From Diphasiastrum complanatum (taxonomy: Eukaryota > Streptophyta > Lycopodiopsida > Lycopodiales > Lycopodiaceae), in contig CM055101.1 in the NCBI GenBank assembly GCA_029204225.1, positions 41,628,927-41,692,926 on the forward strand: a DNA stretch of 64,000 nucleotides, read 5' to 3'. A program made the position numbers and the translations under genes. This document shows, piece by piece, positions 47,292-58,130 of this stretch (positions are counted from its first letter, which is position 1; every line of letters starts with the position of its first letter). The notes under the pieces are model-generated. The model was not told the origin of the DNA and made no database searches. It was given only the letters and a program-made list of their open reading frames with translations.

Positions 47292-47745
47292 AGATTTTCG
47301 GTCGAGATCTGAGTGAGATATTTGGTTGAGATCTTAACGAGATATTCAATCGAGATCTAATGAGATATTTGGTCGAGATCTTAACAAGATATTCGGTCAA
47401 GATCTTAACTAAGAGACTCGGTCAAGATCTTAATGGAAGGACTCGATCAAGATCTTAATGAAGAGATTCGGTCGAGATCTTAATGGAGAGACTCGGTCGA
47501 GATATTAACTGAGAGACTCGGTCGAGGTCTTAACGGAGACACTTGGTCAAGATTTGATGAGTAGGACCTAGTTGAGATTTTAACTTTGAACTCGGTCGAG
47601 ATGAGAAGTCAAGAATTGGTCAAGAGTCTATGTGGAGGGTTCGGTCGGAATGAAATGAGACTCGGCCAGGTGTGGAACATGAAGACTCAATTGAGGACGG
47701 AGCCTGAGACTCGGTCGAAACTAGAGTGATGGACACTGTCAAGAT
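47292..47745 (+). repeat. Minisatellite, GACTCGGTCGAGAT core, plus orientation
   Basis: About 16 imperfect units of 25-30 bp with consensus near GACTCGGTCGAGATCTTAA followed by GGAGA. The array starts directly at the LTR edge and fades toward the copia fragment at 47.8 kb. The same core occurs in the opposite orientation at 57.84-58.13 and 58.6-58.87 kb. Confidence 0.8.
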
Positions 47746-47799
47746 GGAGAGGGCGCGACTTCAAGAACCAGTTGGATAGCACAAATATTTTGGTTTTGA

Positions 47800-49225
47800 T
47801 GAATCTAAGATGTATGAAGATGAGGATGTTGAGAAGACGGACACATCCAGTGGAAAATATGGTACAGTGAGGATTCCTCCTGATGATGATCCATTTATTG
47901 ACTTTCCTAGTGATGGACATGAGGATATGCCTCATAATACTACTACTCAATCTCAAGAGATAGGTTGGAGAGGTAGAGATAGACCTTCTGGTGCAAAAAT
48001 GATTGAAGTTGCAGGTGATAAACGCAAGGAGAAAGATGTACCATGGGATACATTTTCACCAGGAAGCCCTCCACCTAATAGGAAGCTCCCTAAGTGGTTT
48101 GAGAGATTGATGGAGAGCCGCGACATGGATGACTTTCCAGGATCATCTAGTAGGGAGAGCTACAAAGATCAACAAGAGAGAAGACACAACTTGAAAGGTA
48201 TGAAGCAAATTATGCTCTCTTATCTAGCATTATTCAAAGCAAATAACCTTCAACTTATGTTGAAGCGAAGGATGATGACATTTGGGTCAAGGCTGTGGAA
48301 GAGGAGATGGAGTCAATTGCAAAGCATAGCACATGGGACTTAGTGGAACCACCTATTGGCAAGAAACCCATTGGTTTTAAACGGGTATACATGACTAAGT
48401 ATCATGCAGATGGAAGTATAGCAAAGCACAAAGCAAGATTGGTGATCAAAGGGTATGTACAAAGTAAAGGGATCGACTATGAGGAGACCTTTGCGCCAGT
48501 ATGTAAGTGGAATACTCTACGTCTACTTGTTGCTTTAACTTCACATTTTGGTTGGCCTTTGCATCAGATGGATGTAAAATCTATTTTTCTAAATGGTAAG
48601 TTAGAAGAAGTGGTGTTCATAGATCAAACTGAAGGCCTTGTAGCGAAAGGACAGGAGAATAAAGTATGTCACTTGAAGAAAGCACTTTATGGTAATAAAC
48701 AGCCATCACGTGCATGGTAAAGCAGGATTGATGCCTATTTTTGTTCCAAGGGGATGGTGAGAACACACTCTGATTCCAAATCTTTATGTCTTATGCTTTG
48801 ATGGTGTGGAATAATTCGAGATGTCAGATCTCAGCCTAATGCATTATTGCCTTGGAGTGGAGGTGTGGCAAAAAGGACACGGCGTGGGTCTAACACAGGT
48901 GAAGGATGTCAGAGTAGTGCAGCACAAGAAGCTATATGGTTGAGGCAAATCCTGGATGAAGTTGGCATGAAACAGAGAAAATCCCATGACTATACATAGC
49001 GACAGTCAGAGTGGCATTCAGTTAGCAAATAATCCAGTGTTCCATGCAAGAACCAAACACATTGAGATTCAGTATCACTTTATATGTGAGAGGTTGCTAA
49101 GTCATGAAATTCATGTTGTTCATTGTAGTACAGATGAACAACTAGTTGACATTTTCACTAAGCCACTCATTGGAGAAAAGTTTGATAAGTTTAGATCAAA
49201 GATTTTTGTACTTAAATTTTGTTAA
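47800..49225 (+). pseudogene. Ty1/copia pol (RT with two deletions, RNase H end)
   Basis: Seen: an acidic linker (47810-48180), a frameshift, then KAVEEEMESIAKHSTWDLVE, KARLVIKGYVQSKGIDYEET, FAPVCKWNTLRLL, QMDVKSIFLNGKLEEVV and YGNKQPSRAW, ending in a stop at 48718. RIDAYFCSKG follows. The next normal block, with the YVDD active site, is absent; the sequence jumps to FEMSDLSLMHYCLGVEVW and then to QEAIWLRQILDEVG. The RNase H end is intact: HSDSQSGIQLANNPVFHART, HIEIQYHFI and LVDIFTKPL. The element is dead through loss of the RT active site. Confidence 0.85.
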
Positions 49226-49270
49226 CTTTGAAGGTATGTATATGGATGTATAAAAAGTAGATTCTACTTT

Positions 49271-49770
49271 AAGGGAGAGAGTTAAAATTAAAATAGAACT
49301 ATTGTGTTATTGTACTGTGGGCCTATCAGTGGATAAGGACTAGTTGGCCTCACCACGAGACAAGTCGACGGGACACGCATCCCATCAATGGCAACTTGGG
49401 TCATGCATGAGTTGTCATAGTGAAGAACTATATGTACAGTGTATTTTGGTTTCGAGAAATACAGGTGCTACGTGATCTTGGTGTGGAGCGTGCTTTCCGT
49501 CTGTGTTACTGTGTAGCATGATTTATGTTCTTGTTTGAAGCAAATTCTAAGTCTTGGGCTATTCAATAATCAAGAGATGGGTGTTTCTTGATCTTTGGAT
49601 TGTCATTATGCTGGTAGTATTTAGTTTCTTGTTTCTTGTTTTCAGTTCTGTGAATTTGTAGATTAATTTGAACGTCTTGTTTGTCTCTTTCTAACGTTTT
49701 AGAAGTAGTTAGTAACTGATTGGAAAATTCATCAGCATTGCATGCAAATCTGTAGATGAATGGTTTTCAT
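49271..49770 (+). repeat. PPT and probable copia LTR
   Basis: AAGGGAGAGAG (49271-49281) is a polypurine tract, followed by GTTAAAATTAAAATAG, a form typical of copia LTR starts with the first T altered. The far end is uncertain because no partner is seen. Confidence 0.38.
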
Positions 49771-49774
49771 CTAC

Positions 49775-49873
49775 GCACAACCTACACATTTGTTCTCCAT
49801 TGGATCAAACATCTATAGCCCTTCACACGATCATCATATCCCACGAATATGCACTTGATAGCTTTTACATCAA
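49775..49873 (-). pseudogene. Small copia fragment (between integrase and RT)
   Basis: The minus strand reads DVKAIKCIFVGYDDRVKGYR, matching the copia KxxxCIFVGYxxxxKGY segment. Only about 33 codons remain, inverted relative to the copia piece just before it. Confidence 0.6.
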
Positions 49874-49879
49874 GCTTAT

Positions 49880-50530
49880 GAATAGAAGTCGACAAAGATA
49901 AAGTCAAGCTTATAAAGAATCTCCAGATACCAACCAATTTACGTGAACTAAGAGCTTTCTTATGACATGTCGGCTATTACCAGAGATTTATTCAAAATCA
50001 TGCTTCTATTGCTGCCTCTCTTACACATCTACTGAAGAAATAATTGGAATATTTGTGGACGAATGAACAGCAGAAGGCATTCGAAGAACTTAAGCAAAGG
50101 TTGATCAATGCTCCTATTCTGAGACCACCCAACTGGGCTATTTTATTTCATAGTTATGTGGATGTTTCTGCATTTGCTATTAGCGTCTGTCTAAGCCAGA
50201 AGGACGACCAGAAGAAAGATCATCCCATTTACTATGCGAGTCGACAGCTCAGTGCATCAGAGAAGAATTATTCGGCTACAGAAAGGGAAGCAATTGGCAT
50301 AATTTTCACTGTTAAGAAATTTTGGCATTAATTGCTGGGATATGCATTTATTTTTCATGTTGATCACTATGCTCTTAAGTATTTTGTAAATAAACTAGAT
50401 CTATCAGGACGAATTGCTAGATGGGTTCTACTTCTGCAGGAATTCACTTATCAAGTAGAGCTTCGTCAAGGAAAATATCATACAAATGCTGATTATATTT
50501 TACGACTCAGCATGGGAAAAAATTGAAGAA
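49880..50530 (+). pseudogene. Gypsy RT thumb and RNase H
   Basis: Seen: IEVDKDKVKLIKNLQIPTNL then RELRAFL, HVGYYQRFIQNHA, then after a stop FEELKQRLINAPILRPPNW, VDVSAFAISVCLSQ, HPIYYASRQLS, EKNYSATEREAIGI and FHVDHYALKYF. Stops at about 50041 and 50330 break the frame. RNase H acidic positions are mostly kept (VDVSA, TERE, VDH). It starts just where the RT on the minus strand at 42.5 kb ends. Confidence 0.85.
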
Positions 50531-51490
50531 CCTATTAATGATGATTTTCCAGACGAACATTTATTCGAGATTTCATCTACAAATTCGCTATATTTTGATA
50601 TTATTATTTATCTCAAAGATCAGATATATCCGGATGGTTACGATTTGGAGCAAAAGACAGTTTTTCAATATAAGGTAGCACCTTATATGATTATTAACAA
50701 TATCTTGTACAAGCTTGGTGCAGATCATCAGCTTCGAAGATGTCTCGAAACTGAAGACATTAAAAAGGTCGTGAAAGCCTTATACTCAGAAGATGTTGGT
50801 GGACATTTGGCTTTGAAAAATACTGTTAATAAGATATTGATTGCCAAGTATTGGTGGCCCACAATGTTCTAGAATGTATCAAATTTTATTCGTTCATGTG
50901 ATCCATGCCAGAGATCTGGTAAGCCTACAAAAGCAATGAATTGGCCATTGACACCAATCCTGTATCTTGGACCATTTGAAAAGTGGGGGATTGACTTTGT
51001 TGGTCCAATTAAACCTGTGACTTGACATACAAAATGTCATTATATTCTAGTTGCAACGGATTATGCTACAAAGAATGTTGAAGCAGAGGCGACGAAACGA
51101 AACGAGACGAAAAATGTCGTGACGCTCTTATTCAAAAGTATAATCACAAGATATGGTTGTCCACTTGAACTAGTAAGTGACTGAGGTACACATTTTTTAA
51201 ATGACACGATACGGTTGCTAACAACCTATTTTATGATCAAACACAGAAAAACTACACCATATAATCCAAAAGCAAATGGGTTGACAGAAAGAGCTAATGG
51301 AATTTAAGGCAAGATCCTGAACAAAATTACTATTGCACATGCAACGGATTGGGATCAGAAACTACCATCAGTTCTCTAAGCTTATCGCAACACAGAGAAA
51401 ATCACAACGAAGCAGACACCATATTTTCTTACGTATGGTATGCATCCTATTTTGCCAATTGAATTTGAGGTGAAAACTTTCGTATGCAGT
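50531..51490 (+). pseudogene. Gypsy integrase, several stops
   Basis: Seen: DVGGHLALKNTVNKIL and KYWWPTMF (zinc-binding His region), SCDPCQRSGKP (CxxC), KWGIDFVGPIKP (first catalytic Asp), ATDYATKNVEA, then LVSD followed by a stop where RG(T)HF continues (second Asp), and TPYNPKANGLTERANGI (catalytic Glu). The DDE triad is therefore present, although interrupted by stops at about 50871, 51023, 51182, 51307 and 51379. Continuation: LTYGMHPILPIEFEV. Confidence 0.85.
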
Positions 51491-51494
51491 CACC

Positions 51495-51786
51495 AAAAAG
51501 GATCATTTTCCTCTACCATTTATGGAAAGTGTCCTCAACAGATTAGCTGGCGCCGAAGGCTACAGTTTTCTAGATGGCTTTAGTGGCTACAACCAGGTAA
51601 AGATAGCCCCCCAGGACCAGCACAAGACAACATTTGCCACGGAATGGGGAACCTATGCCTATAAAGTGATGCCATTCGGACTTTGCAATGCCCCAAGCAC
51701 CTTCCAGCTAGTCATGCAGGCGACATTCAAAGATTATCTGCAAAAAATTTTGGAAATTTTCTTGGACGATCTGTGCGTGCATGGAC
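51495..51786 (+). pseudogene. Gypsy RT fragment placed after integrase
   Basis: Seen: KDHFPLPFMESVLNRLAG, FLDGFSGYNQVKI, KTTFATEWGTYAYKVMPFGL, CNAPSTFQ and the catalytic EIFLDDLCVHG. This belongs before RNase H, so its place after integrase is a rearrangement or a second element. It ends inside a reversed LTR fragment, which supplies the last residues of the ORF. Confidence 0.85.
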
Positions 51787-51895
51787 CAGGCCTCTTCATA
51801 AATTATACTTAACCAGCTCATATCTTCATTTTTGAGTATATCATGCCATATTTATGTTGATATTCAATTTTTAACAAGAAGGTGGCATCACATAT
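51787..51895 (-). repeat. LTR 5'-end fragment, Athila/Tat-like
   Basis: Minus-strand TGTGATGCCACCTTCTTG and about 90 bp beyond match the start of the LTR at 47291. It is cut where it meets the plus-strand RT fragment. Confidence 0.7.
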
Positions 51896-51932
51896 AAACG
51901 TCCTCGTGAACATAACATCTTCTTATTGAGGA

Positions 51933-53334
51933 TTATTCGCGAAACATTTTGTTCTTCATATTTTCGTTAATGCGAAAAGATATTTCTTTGTGTATTTCAT
52001 CCTTTAGATATTTCTTTGTCTCAGAGTATATGTGTCTTGCTATTTCTTTAATTGAATAGGTGGTTTTGAGTTGATCTTTGAATTGTTGATGAAAACTGGA
52101 ATCAACTTTCAAAACATCTTTAAACTTCAAAAATTCAGCATCCCATAGAAACATCAGCACAACAAAGACATGGATGAATGTTTTGTGAACGATTCAATTT
52201 TTCATATAATTTCTGAGCAAACTCCAAATTTTGCTGAGCTTCGATCAACAGCAAGTCTTCTTTTGATTTTGTGTAGCGGCCAACTGGTAAGTTGCCAAAT
52301 TCTTCTAACTTAACCGGGAGCAATGTTCCATCGACCAGCTCCTAGGTTAACTTGCTATCTTCGTCTGAATCACTACGAAGAGTGACTTCTTTATAGTAAC
52401 AAGCTGAAAATCTAATAAAAGAGCTTTTAACATAAAGATTTTGAATGAAAAATAATGTCTTTGCTGCGAAAGTGCCAAACTGCCAAAATGAATATGTACA
52501 AAACTGCTTGTAGCGAAATGACTTCCTTCTATCTTGCAGATTGTGTCGAATTTCCGCAAAATAATCTGCAAGATTTCACTCCCAATCCACATAAAGGCTA
52601 AATAACTCTGGATAAGCCATATTTACATTGATCAACAACTCAACATTGTCGAATTCGCCTAAATTCGCAACAGCTTGAGGTTTGTACAGTTGAAATTGAG
52701 ACTTTCGCTTCCAAAAATGTCGCTTATTATCTTCGTTCCGCAAAAATTGAAACTCTTTGATTCGCATATATTCTAGAGCATACATAGCCGAAGAGCCTAT
52801 GTACACCTCTGCTGATCTGAAAGGCACGACCTGGAACTTACCCTGGATTATGCCCCAACAAAGACATCCTTTCTGTTCGATGAAGAGCTAAGCCCATAAC
52901 CAGAGAAAGTCGTCCTTCTCCCAAGGTCACTTCCAATCATCGAAGGCGATGCCTACTATGCCTGGTAGCATCATGTATTCCACACGCCATTGCAATTCAA
53001 CATTAAATGCATGTGGACACCATTTCCAGAAGCGTTCAGCAAATGCACAAAATCTGACAGCACATACCTTCGACTGATTGCGTCGTGTTAGCTTTGACTG
53101 TGTGGATGCAGTTGCCAAGTCCTGAGTTTGCAACTCAGCAGTCAGCTTTTGATCTTCCAATTGTTGCTTGAGATTCGACAGCTCCTGCTCGAGCTTGTTG
53201 AGATTCGCAACAGCCTCCAAATACTCTTGATGGTCCGAGGCTCCGGAACAAGATGGCACAGCTTGTGTAATGTCATCAATGCGAAACAGGGCCTGAAAAA
53301 ATTCGTCGTGAGAATCGAGTGCTTGCGTGCTCAT
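51933..53334 (-). pseudogene. Unrecognised ORF with coiled coil, upstream of an LTR start
   Basis: Not recognised. On the minus strand, frames 53334-52927, 52827-52576, 52592-52347, 52323-52135 and 52160-51933 follow each other with only stops or small shifts between, suggesting one ancestral protein of about 450 residues. Residues 37-72 are a heptad coiled coil (NLNKLEQELSNLKQQLEDQ). The middle is rich in Trp/Phe and charged residues (RFWKWCPHAFNVELQW, ALEYMRIKEFQFL). It ends about 40 bp before an LTR start in the same orientation, the place where Athila-type elements carry an extra (env-like) ORF. That role is inference; no membrane segment is obvious. The first ATG lies in the repeated block at 53325. 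Confidence 0.5.
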
Positions 53335-53430
53335 TGGGCCATGGGCTTATACGCGCAGGATGCCATGCCCTCGCAACACATTTTATTGGACAATGTTATT
53401 TATTTACACTTTGTTGAGAATACCCCCAAC
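53325..53430. repeat. Shared ~105-bp block, copy 2 (partner 17572-17673)
   Basis: GCGTGCTCATTGGGCCATGG to ATACCCCCAACA. On the minus strand it runs from TGTTGGGGG into the ATG of the coiled-coil ORF. Confidence 0.5.
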
Positions 53431-53436
53431 ATGTAG

Positions 53437-53840
53437 ATCTTCGTAAGTCCACATCTAGATTTACATTCTTCCTCAACGACGGTCCTATCTCTTGGAACAG
53501 TCGTAAGAAGAATTCTATTTTCTTTTTTCTATTGAAGCAAAATACATTGATGCTTGTCAATCTATTAAAGAAGCAATTTGATTGAGAAATTTACTGTCAG
53601 ACATGAGTCTGAATCAGTACACCCCGACAATTGTGTTTTGTGATAATCAGAGTGCCATTGCCTTAATAGTCAATCCTAGATTTTATTCTAGGAGTAAGTA
53701 CATTGAGATTCGATATTACTATGTCAAGAGTAAGGTTCTCAATAGAGAGGTAAGCTTAACGTACTATCCGGACGCAAGACATGATTGTAGATGTGTTTAC
53801 CAAGGCATTGAGCATTAATGCCCACAACAAATTTTGTGTA
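53437..53840 (+). pseudogene. Copia RNase H fragment with intact CDNQSA block
   Basis: Seen: FLNDGPISWNSRKKNSI across a shift, AKYIDACQSIKEAI, LRNLLSDMSLNQYTPTIV, FCDNQSAIALIVNPRF and SKYIEIRYYYVKSKVLN. It is the same family as the copia at 55.4 kb, but keeps the segment that copy has lost. The upstream part of pol is missing. Confidence 0.8.
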
Positions 53841-54719
53841 GCTATCTCCACCGTTGCTCTTCATCCAACGGCCTGCATCGTGATCATCATAACCATCGAT
53901 CTATTGAGTCCTCATCTGACAGTCCCCAGATGATCTCGCTCCCCAAATCCTTCTCTTGTGGACATTGGGCCTTTTAAGATGCTAAGTCTTGAGCACGTTT
54001 GATGTGCGCACGACCTCCTGCGGGTTCACCTCCTCCTCTCTCCTTTCTTCTTCTTTGCTATGGCCTTCTTGCAAAGGTTTTGCCTTGTTTCAAGCTCCTA
54101 CTGCATATCGATCCAACACTTTTACCACTCCACGGCCAGTCACGACAAGTAGATTGTGCATGCCAAGGCGCCCTACTTCAGGCATTAACAACTTCCAAAA
54201 GCATTGCTTGGTGAGAGAGATTTCAGGATTTTTGATTTGAAACCCTTGTTGTGAGAAGAAGAGAGATCTCTTGGGCATTGCTCGGTCCTTTTTTGAGCTT
54301 TCACTTGCAGTCTCTTGCCCTACTGAGGTCGCCCTACCTCAAGTTCTGTAATCAAATTTACGGCTCGTCAATTGGTGTCCAATTGATTGCAAAAGTCATT
54401 TTTCTGATAAATCAGTCAATACACCACGGAAACTAAAAAATTTGTAATTTTCTCAGATTTCCACTCAATCTGACCTTGTAAATTGCTATGGCTTTCTGTC
54501 ACTATCAGAGCAAAGTTTGTCCATGGTATGAATTAACCCCGACTTTCACATGTTAACAAAACACTTTTCTTGCACACAAAGATTACTAAAATAAATAAAT
54601 AGTTGAAGTAGAACAAATGATAGAAGTCAAGCTCACAAGAATATAGAAGGCAAAAAATCATAATTTCTTAATTATCTTCATGATCAATCCAAGCATGTAC
54701 ATATATATGAGCTTGATCT
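53841..54719. other. Non-coding stretch
   Basis: No gene. Pyrimidine-rich near 54020-54080. ACTATCAGAGC at 54501 partly resembles an iMet-type PBS, but no LTR could be defined. Confidence 0.3.
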
Positions 54720-55250
54720 CAAATTATTAGCCTTCTCCATTTCATTTTGGACCTAGACCCAAATTTACTAACTCTAAAGTCAATGTCCCTTGCCCTATGG
54801 CGAGTAACTAAACTTATGACACTAACTTGTACCTTATCACTTACAAAAGAATATGCTACCTCTACATGTTTAAGTCTTGAATTATGGATAAAATTGGTAG
54901 CACTATGTTGATGATTAAGGACCTCCTCTATTGTAGTAGCTAATGCCTTGTACTTAGATTCCATGGATGATAGAGAGATAGCATCCGGCTGCTTTCTTCA
55001 GACAATCAAGAGATAACTCCATCACAAATGAAAGTTTGAAAGACAAGTCTTGTGAACTTTCTATTCTTCCTATCACTAGCAAAGTCAACATTTGAAAATG
55101 CAAGCAAAGAAACGTTAATGCCTTTATACAATAAGCCATAGTCTATGGTGCCTGAGATTACCTTAAGACTCTCTTAGCTATTTTCCAATGGATGATGGAC
55201 TTTGCATGAATTTTCAACTTAACTTAGCCACACTATTAAGATAAGATCTG
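54720..55250 (-). pseudogene. Copia RNase H, minus strand
   Basis: Seen across frameshifts: LAFSNVDFASDRKNRK (the AYSDADWAGD position), then SMESKYKALATTIEEV (SSTEAEYxALA), a gap where CDNxSA should be, and SRLKHVEVAYSFVSDKVQVS (RTKHIExxYHFVRDK). A different copia family from its neighbours and in reverse orientation. Confidence 0.72.
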
Positions 55251-55439
55251 GTATTTGTGATCTAAATCAAGGAGCCAATAAGTCTCATGACAAGAGTGAT
55301 GCCATTCAAATGATGCTTCATCCTATATTTTGTAGAAACTTTTACCACAAGCTCCATTGTAGCATCTACAATATTGCAATTTTTCATACCAAATCTATGA
55401 AGCAAAAAAGTAGAAAATTTTTACTAATGAAGAAGGCTA

Positions 55440-56157
55440 AAATGAAGTCCTGTAATCATCTCTATGCCTATGGATCCAGGCCTGCGACTGTCAAAGGACC
55501 AATGACCTCAGACCAAGTAGAAAGAGGAGCATATGAGAGAGTATCCTTATCGATCGATACTTGGAGCTCTCATGTATGCAATGGTCTGCACAAGACCTGA
55601 CATCGCCTTTGCAGTTAGCTCACTCGGCCAATTCATGGCCAATTCTGGCATAACCCATTGGAAGGCACTTATAAGAGTCAAGTGATACATTCGAACTACA
55701 ATGGACCAGTGCATCTGCTATGGAGAAGTCACCAACGACAATCTTCATCGGCTCAGTAGATTTTTTGATGCAAGCTGGGGAGGAGATGTAGACAATTGTA
55801 AATCCACAACTGAATTTACATTTTTCTTCAACGGTGGTCCTATATCATGGAATAGTCGTAAGCAGACCTCTATTGTTCTTTCATCTATAGAAGCAGAGTA
55901 TATTGTTGCTTCTCAATCCATTAAAGAGGCATTTTGGCTGAGAAATTTACTCCTAGATTTGACTCTAGGAGTAAGCACATTGAGATCCGATATCACTATG
56001 TTAGGGGCAAGATTCTCGACAAAGAGGTGAGCTTAACATACTGTCAAACGCAGGACATGGTTGCAGATGTGTTCACCAAGGCATTGAGCATTGACACACA
56101 CAACAAATTTTGTGCACTGCTTAGTCTGAAGATCAAATCATTCAAGGATCCAGATTA
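55440..56157 (+). pseudogene. Copia RT end and RNase H, catalytic block deleted
   Basis: Seen: LGALMYAMVCTRPDIAFAVS and LGQFMANSGITHWKAL across a shift, then RFFDASWGGDVDNCKST, FNGGPISWNSRKQTSIVLSS, IEAEYIVASQSIKEAFWLRN and, in another frame, SRSKHIEIRYHYVRGKILD and MVADVFTKALS. Compared with the fragment at 53.44-53.84 kb, about 80 bp coding the CDNQSAI segment are missing between ATTTACT and CCTAGATTT. Followed directly by the PPT and LTR. Confidence 0.85.
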
Positions 56158-56166
56158 AGGGGGGGG
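56157..56166 (+). other. Polypurine tract
   Basis: AAGGGGGGGG immediately before the TGTTGG of the LTR. Confidence 0.85.
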
Positions 56167-56915
56167 TGTTGGATTTATCTCCTCTACTCTCCTAAATCCT
56201 ATATTAATCTAGTTCCATTCATGGCTGTATATTTACCTACATTATCGCACAACTCAACTACTAGCGAGCAAGAGAAGACGACCGACATATCGGAGTTGGA
56301 CAAACTATCGGGTAGACCCAACATGACCAATATATCGGAGAAGCCTGACTTATTGGCCACCTCATGCTCATCCTCTGTACTGTGCAACCAACTTGACAAT
56401 AACAATAGCTACGATCTTCTCTCTCTGACGACACAACGACTCTACTCCTTCTCTTGTACACTCATCTGCATAAATGTAAATAGCACACAGATCATATTAA
56501 ATGAATGCAATTGATCGTTGATCAAGAACACGGATTATCAAATCCGATAAGGTAGACACAGTAGATGCTTTTATGCATCGATTCTCTTCTTCAGACGAAT
56601 CGTTAGTATTAGCTCATAGATTTTATAGATTGTAGGTAGCTCAGTGAGCATATGGTTTCGCCCGCCATTGTCTTGTGCTCATCTGCATCACTGACTTGTA
56701 TTTCGCTACAATTAATCTGAATAAAGTGTTGTTTAGTTCTGCGTTCAGGTTTTGTCAGTATTTGCAATGCTTTCCGCTCTCTCTGTCTAACTTTCTGATT
56801 GCTTTGACTGATAGTCTGCTCTTGCTTCTGCTACCACCGTGCATCTAGCTCTAAATTTCATTTCACTATTGTGTTCACCTATTGTTACCAATAGTGCACG
56901 CGTCGAGAGAATTCA
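56167..56915 (+). repeat. 3' LTR of the copia element
   Basis: Begins TGTTGGATTTATCTCC after the polypurine tract and ends AGAATTCA. Collinear with the solo LTR at 37524-38345. Directly after it the gypsy integrase frame begins, so this copia lies next to, and probably within, a gypsy element. Confidence 0.78.
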
Positions 56916-57470
56916 ACGGACTGATCTTCCCACATTTTCTCCAACATGGAAAACCAAACTGTTCTCCGCTATCTGGGCGTACCGGACCACTCTCAAGAAG
57001 GCCACTGGATGGGTTACCCCATTCCATCTCATATATGGTCAAGAGGCAGTGATGCCTGTTAAATTTCGAGTTCCTTCCTTGCGAGTCATGCAAGCTTTCT
57101 CTACAGATCTATTTGAGAAAGCTACAATTGAACAACAAGTCCAAACCAGGCTGTTTACATTAGCACAACTGTATGAGACTCGACTCATATTGTATCACGC
57201 ACAATTAGTCAACAAACATCAACAGAAAGCCTAGCATGATCGTCACCTACGCAATAAAACACTTAGGTGATCAGGTGCTTCTTTACACATCTAAGAAGCA
57301 CCCAAGAAAATTAAAATTTAGAAGTGAAGGGCCTTATGTCATAAATAAAATATTTCCTAATGGAATAGTCCAATTGGAAACACTTGACGGAGTACTTCTA
57401 GATGTTGTCGTCAATGGCGGTCGTCTACGACGCTACTATGAAGAGTTGTTTTTTGTTGAACCGATATAAT
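56916..57470 (+). pseudogene. Gypsy integrase C-terminus
   Basis: Seen: KTKLFSAIWAYRTTLKKATG, TPFHLIYGQEAVMP, VPSLRVMQAF, then after a stop and shift HDRHLRNK, HPRKLKFRSEGPYVI, FPNGIVQLETLDG and VNGGRLRRYYEE. These are the Athila/Tat-type integrase tail motifs. The catalytic core upstream is absent because the copia LTR starts here. Order downstream is a spacer, the minisatellite, then an unknown ORF. Confidence 0.85.
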
Positions 57471-57839
57471 TCCATCCCTGTTGTATTTATTGATTTTTTA
57501 TTAGTTTTATTTTTTTATTTTTTGTGTCTTCTTATGTTCATGCTTTGCTTATGTTTGTACATATTTTGTTTTTATTCTCCATAAGTTGTTTTTCTTATGA
57601 TTATCTATTTAGATTCACGAGTGTTATAGGTCAACAACTAATCATCTAATTCACATAGATAGATTTTATAACATTTTAGATCCATTTCACTTCTGCAATT
57701 AAGTTATCTCAGATTTTTCACCCATAGCACAAATATGTTATATGAGATAATTCATTACTCTGAGAACTTCTATTTTGAGACACTATCATATTTTACTTTA
57801 CGAAGATCTACAACACCATCACTGAGATAGACTACTCAA
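57471..57839. other. AT-rich spacer after integrase
   Basis: T-rich at 57480-57600, nothing else recognised. Confidence 0.3.
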
Positions 57840-58130
57840 TAGATACTTGGTTGGCATCTCGTCCGAGTCTTCTGGTTGGCATCTCGACCGAGTCCTCTGG
57901 TTAACATCTCAACCGAGTTCTCTGGTTGGCATCTCGACCGAGTCAGTTGGTTGGCATCTCGACCGAGTCAGCTGGTCAAAATCTCAAGAGTCACCTAGTT
58001 AACATCTCGACCAAATCATTCTGTTACAATCTTGACCGAGTCGGGAACTTCAAAAGAAATCTCGACCGAGTCAAAAACTTCAGAAAAAATCTCGACCAAG
58101 CCCACACACGACGAACGACTATAAAGATAT
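57840..58130 (-). repeat. Minisatellite, ATCTCGACCGAGTC core, reverse orientation
   Basis: About ten units of 27-30 bp (TGGTTGGCATCTCGACCGAG and variants), becoming irregular after 57980. The core is the reverse complement of the 47.3-kb array. Confidence 0.8.

Noticed and set aside
54490-54520. Possible PBS (ACTATCAGAGC)
   Set aside because: The first bases do not match, and no LTR end or partner LTR could be found next to it.
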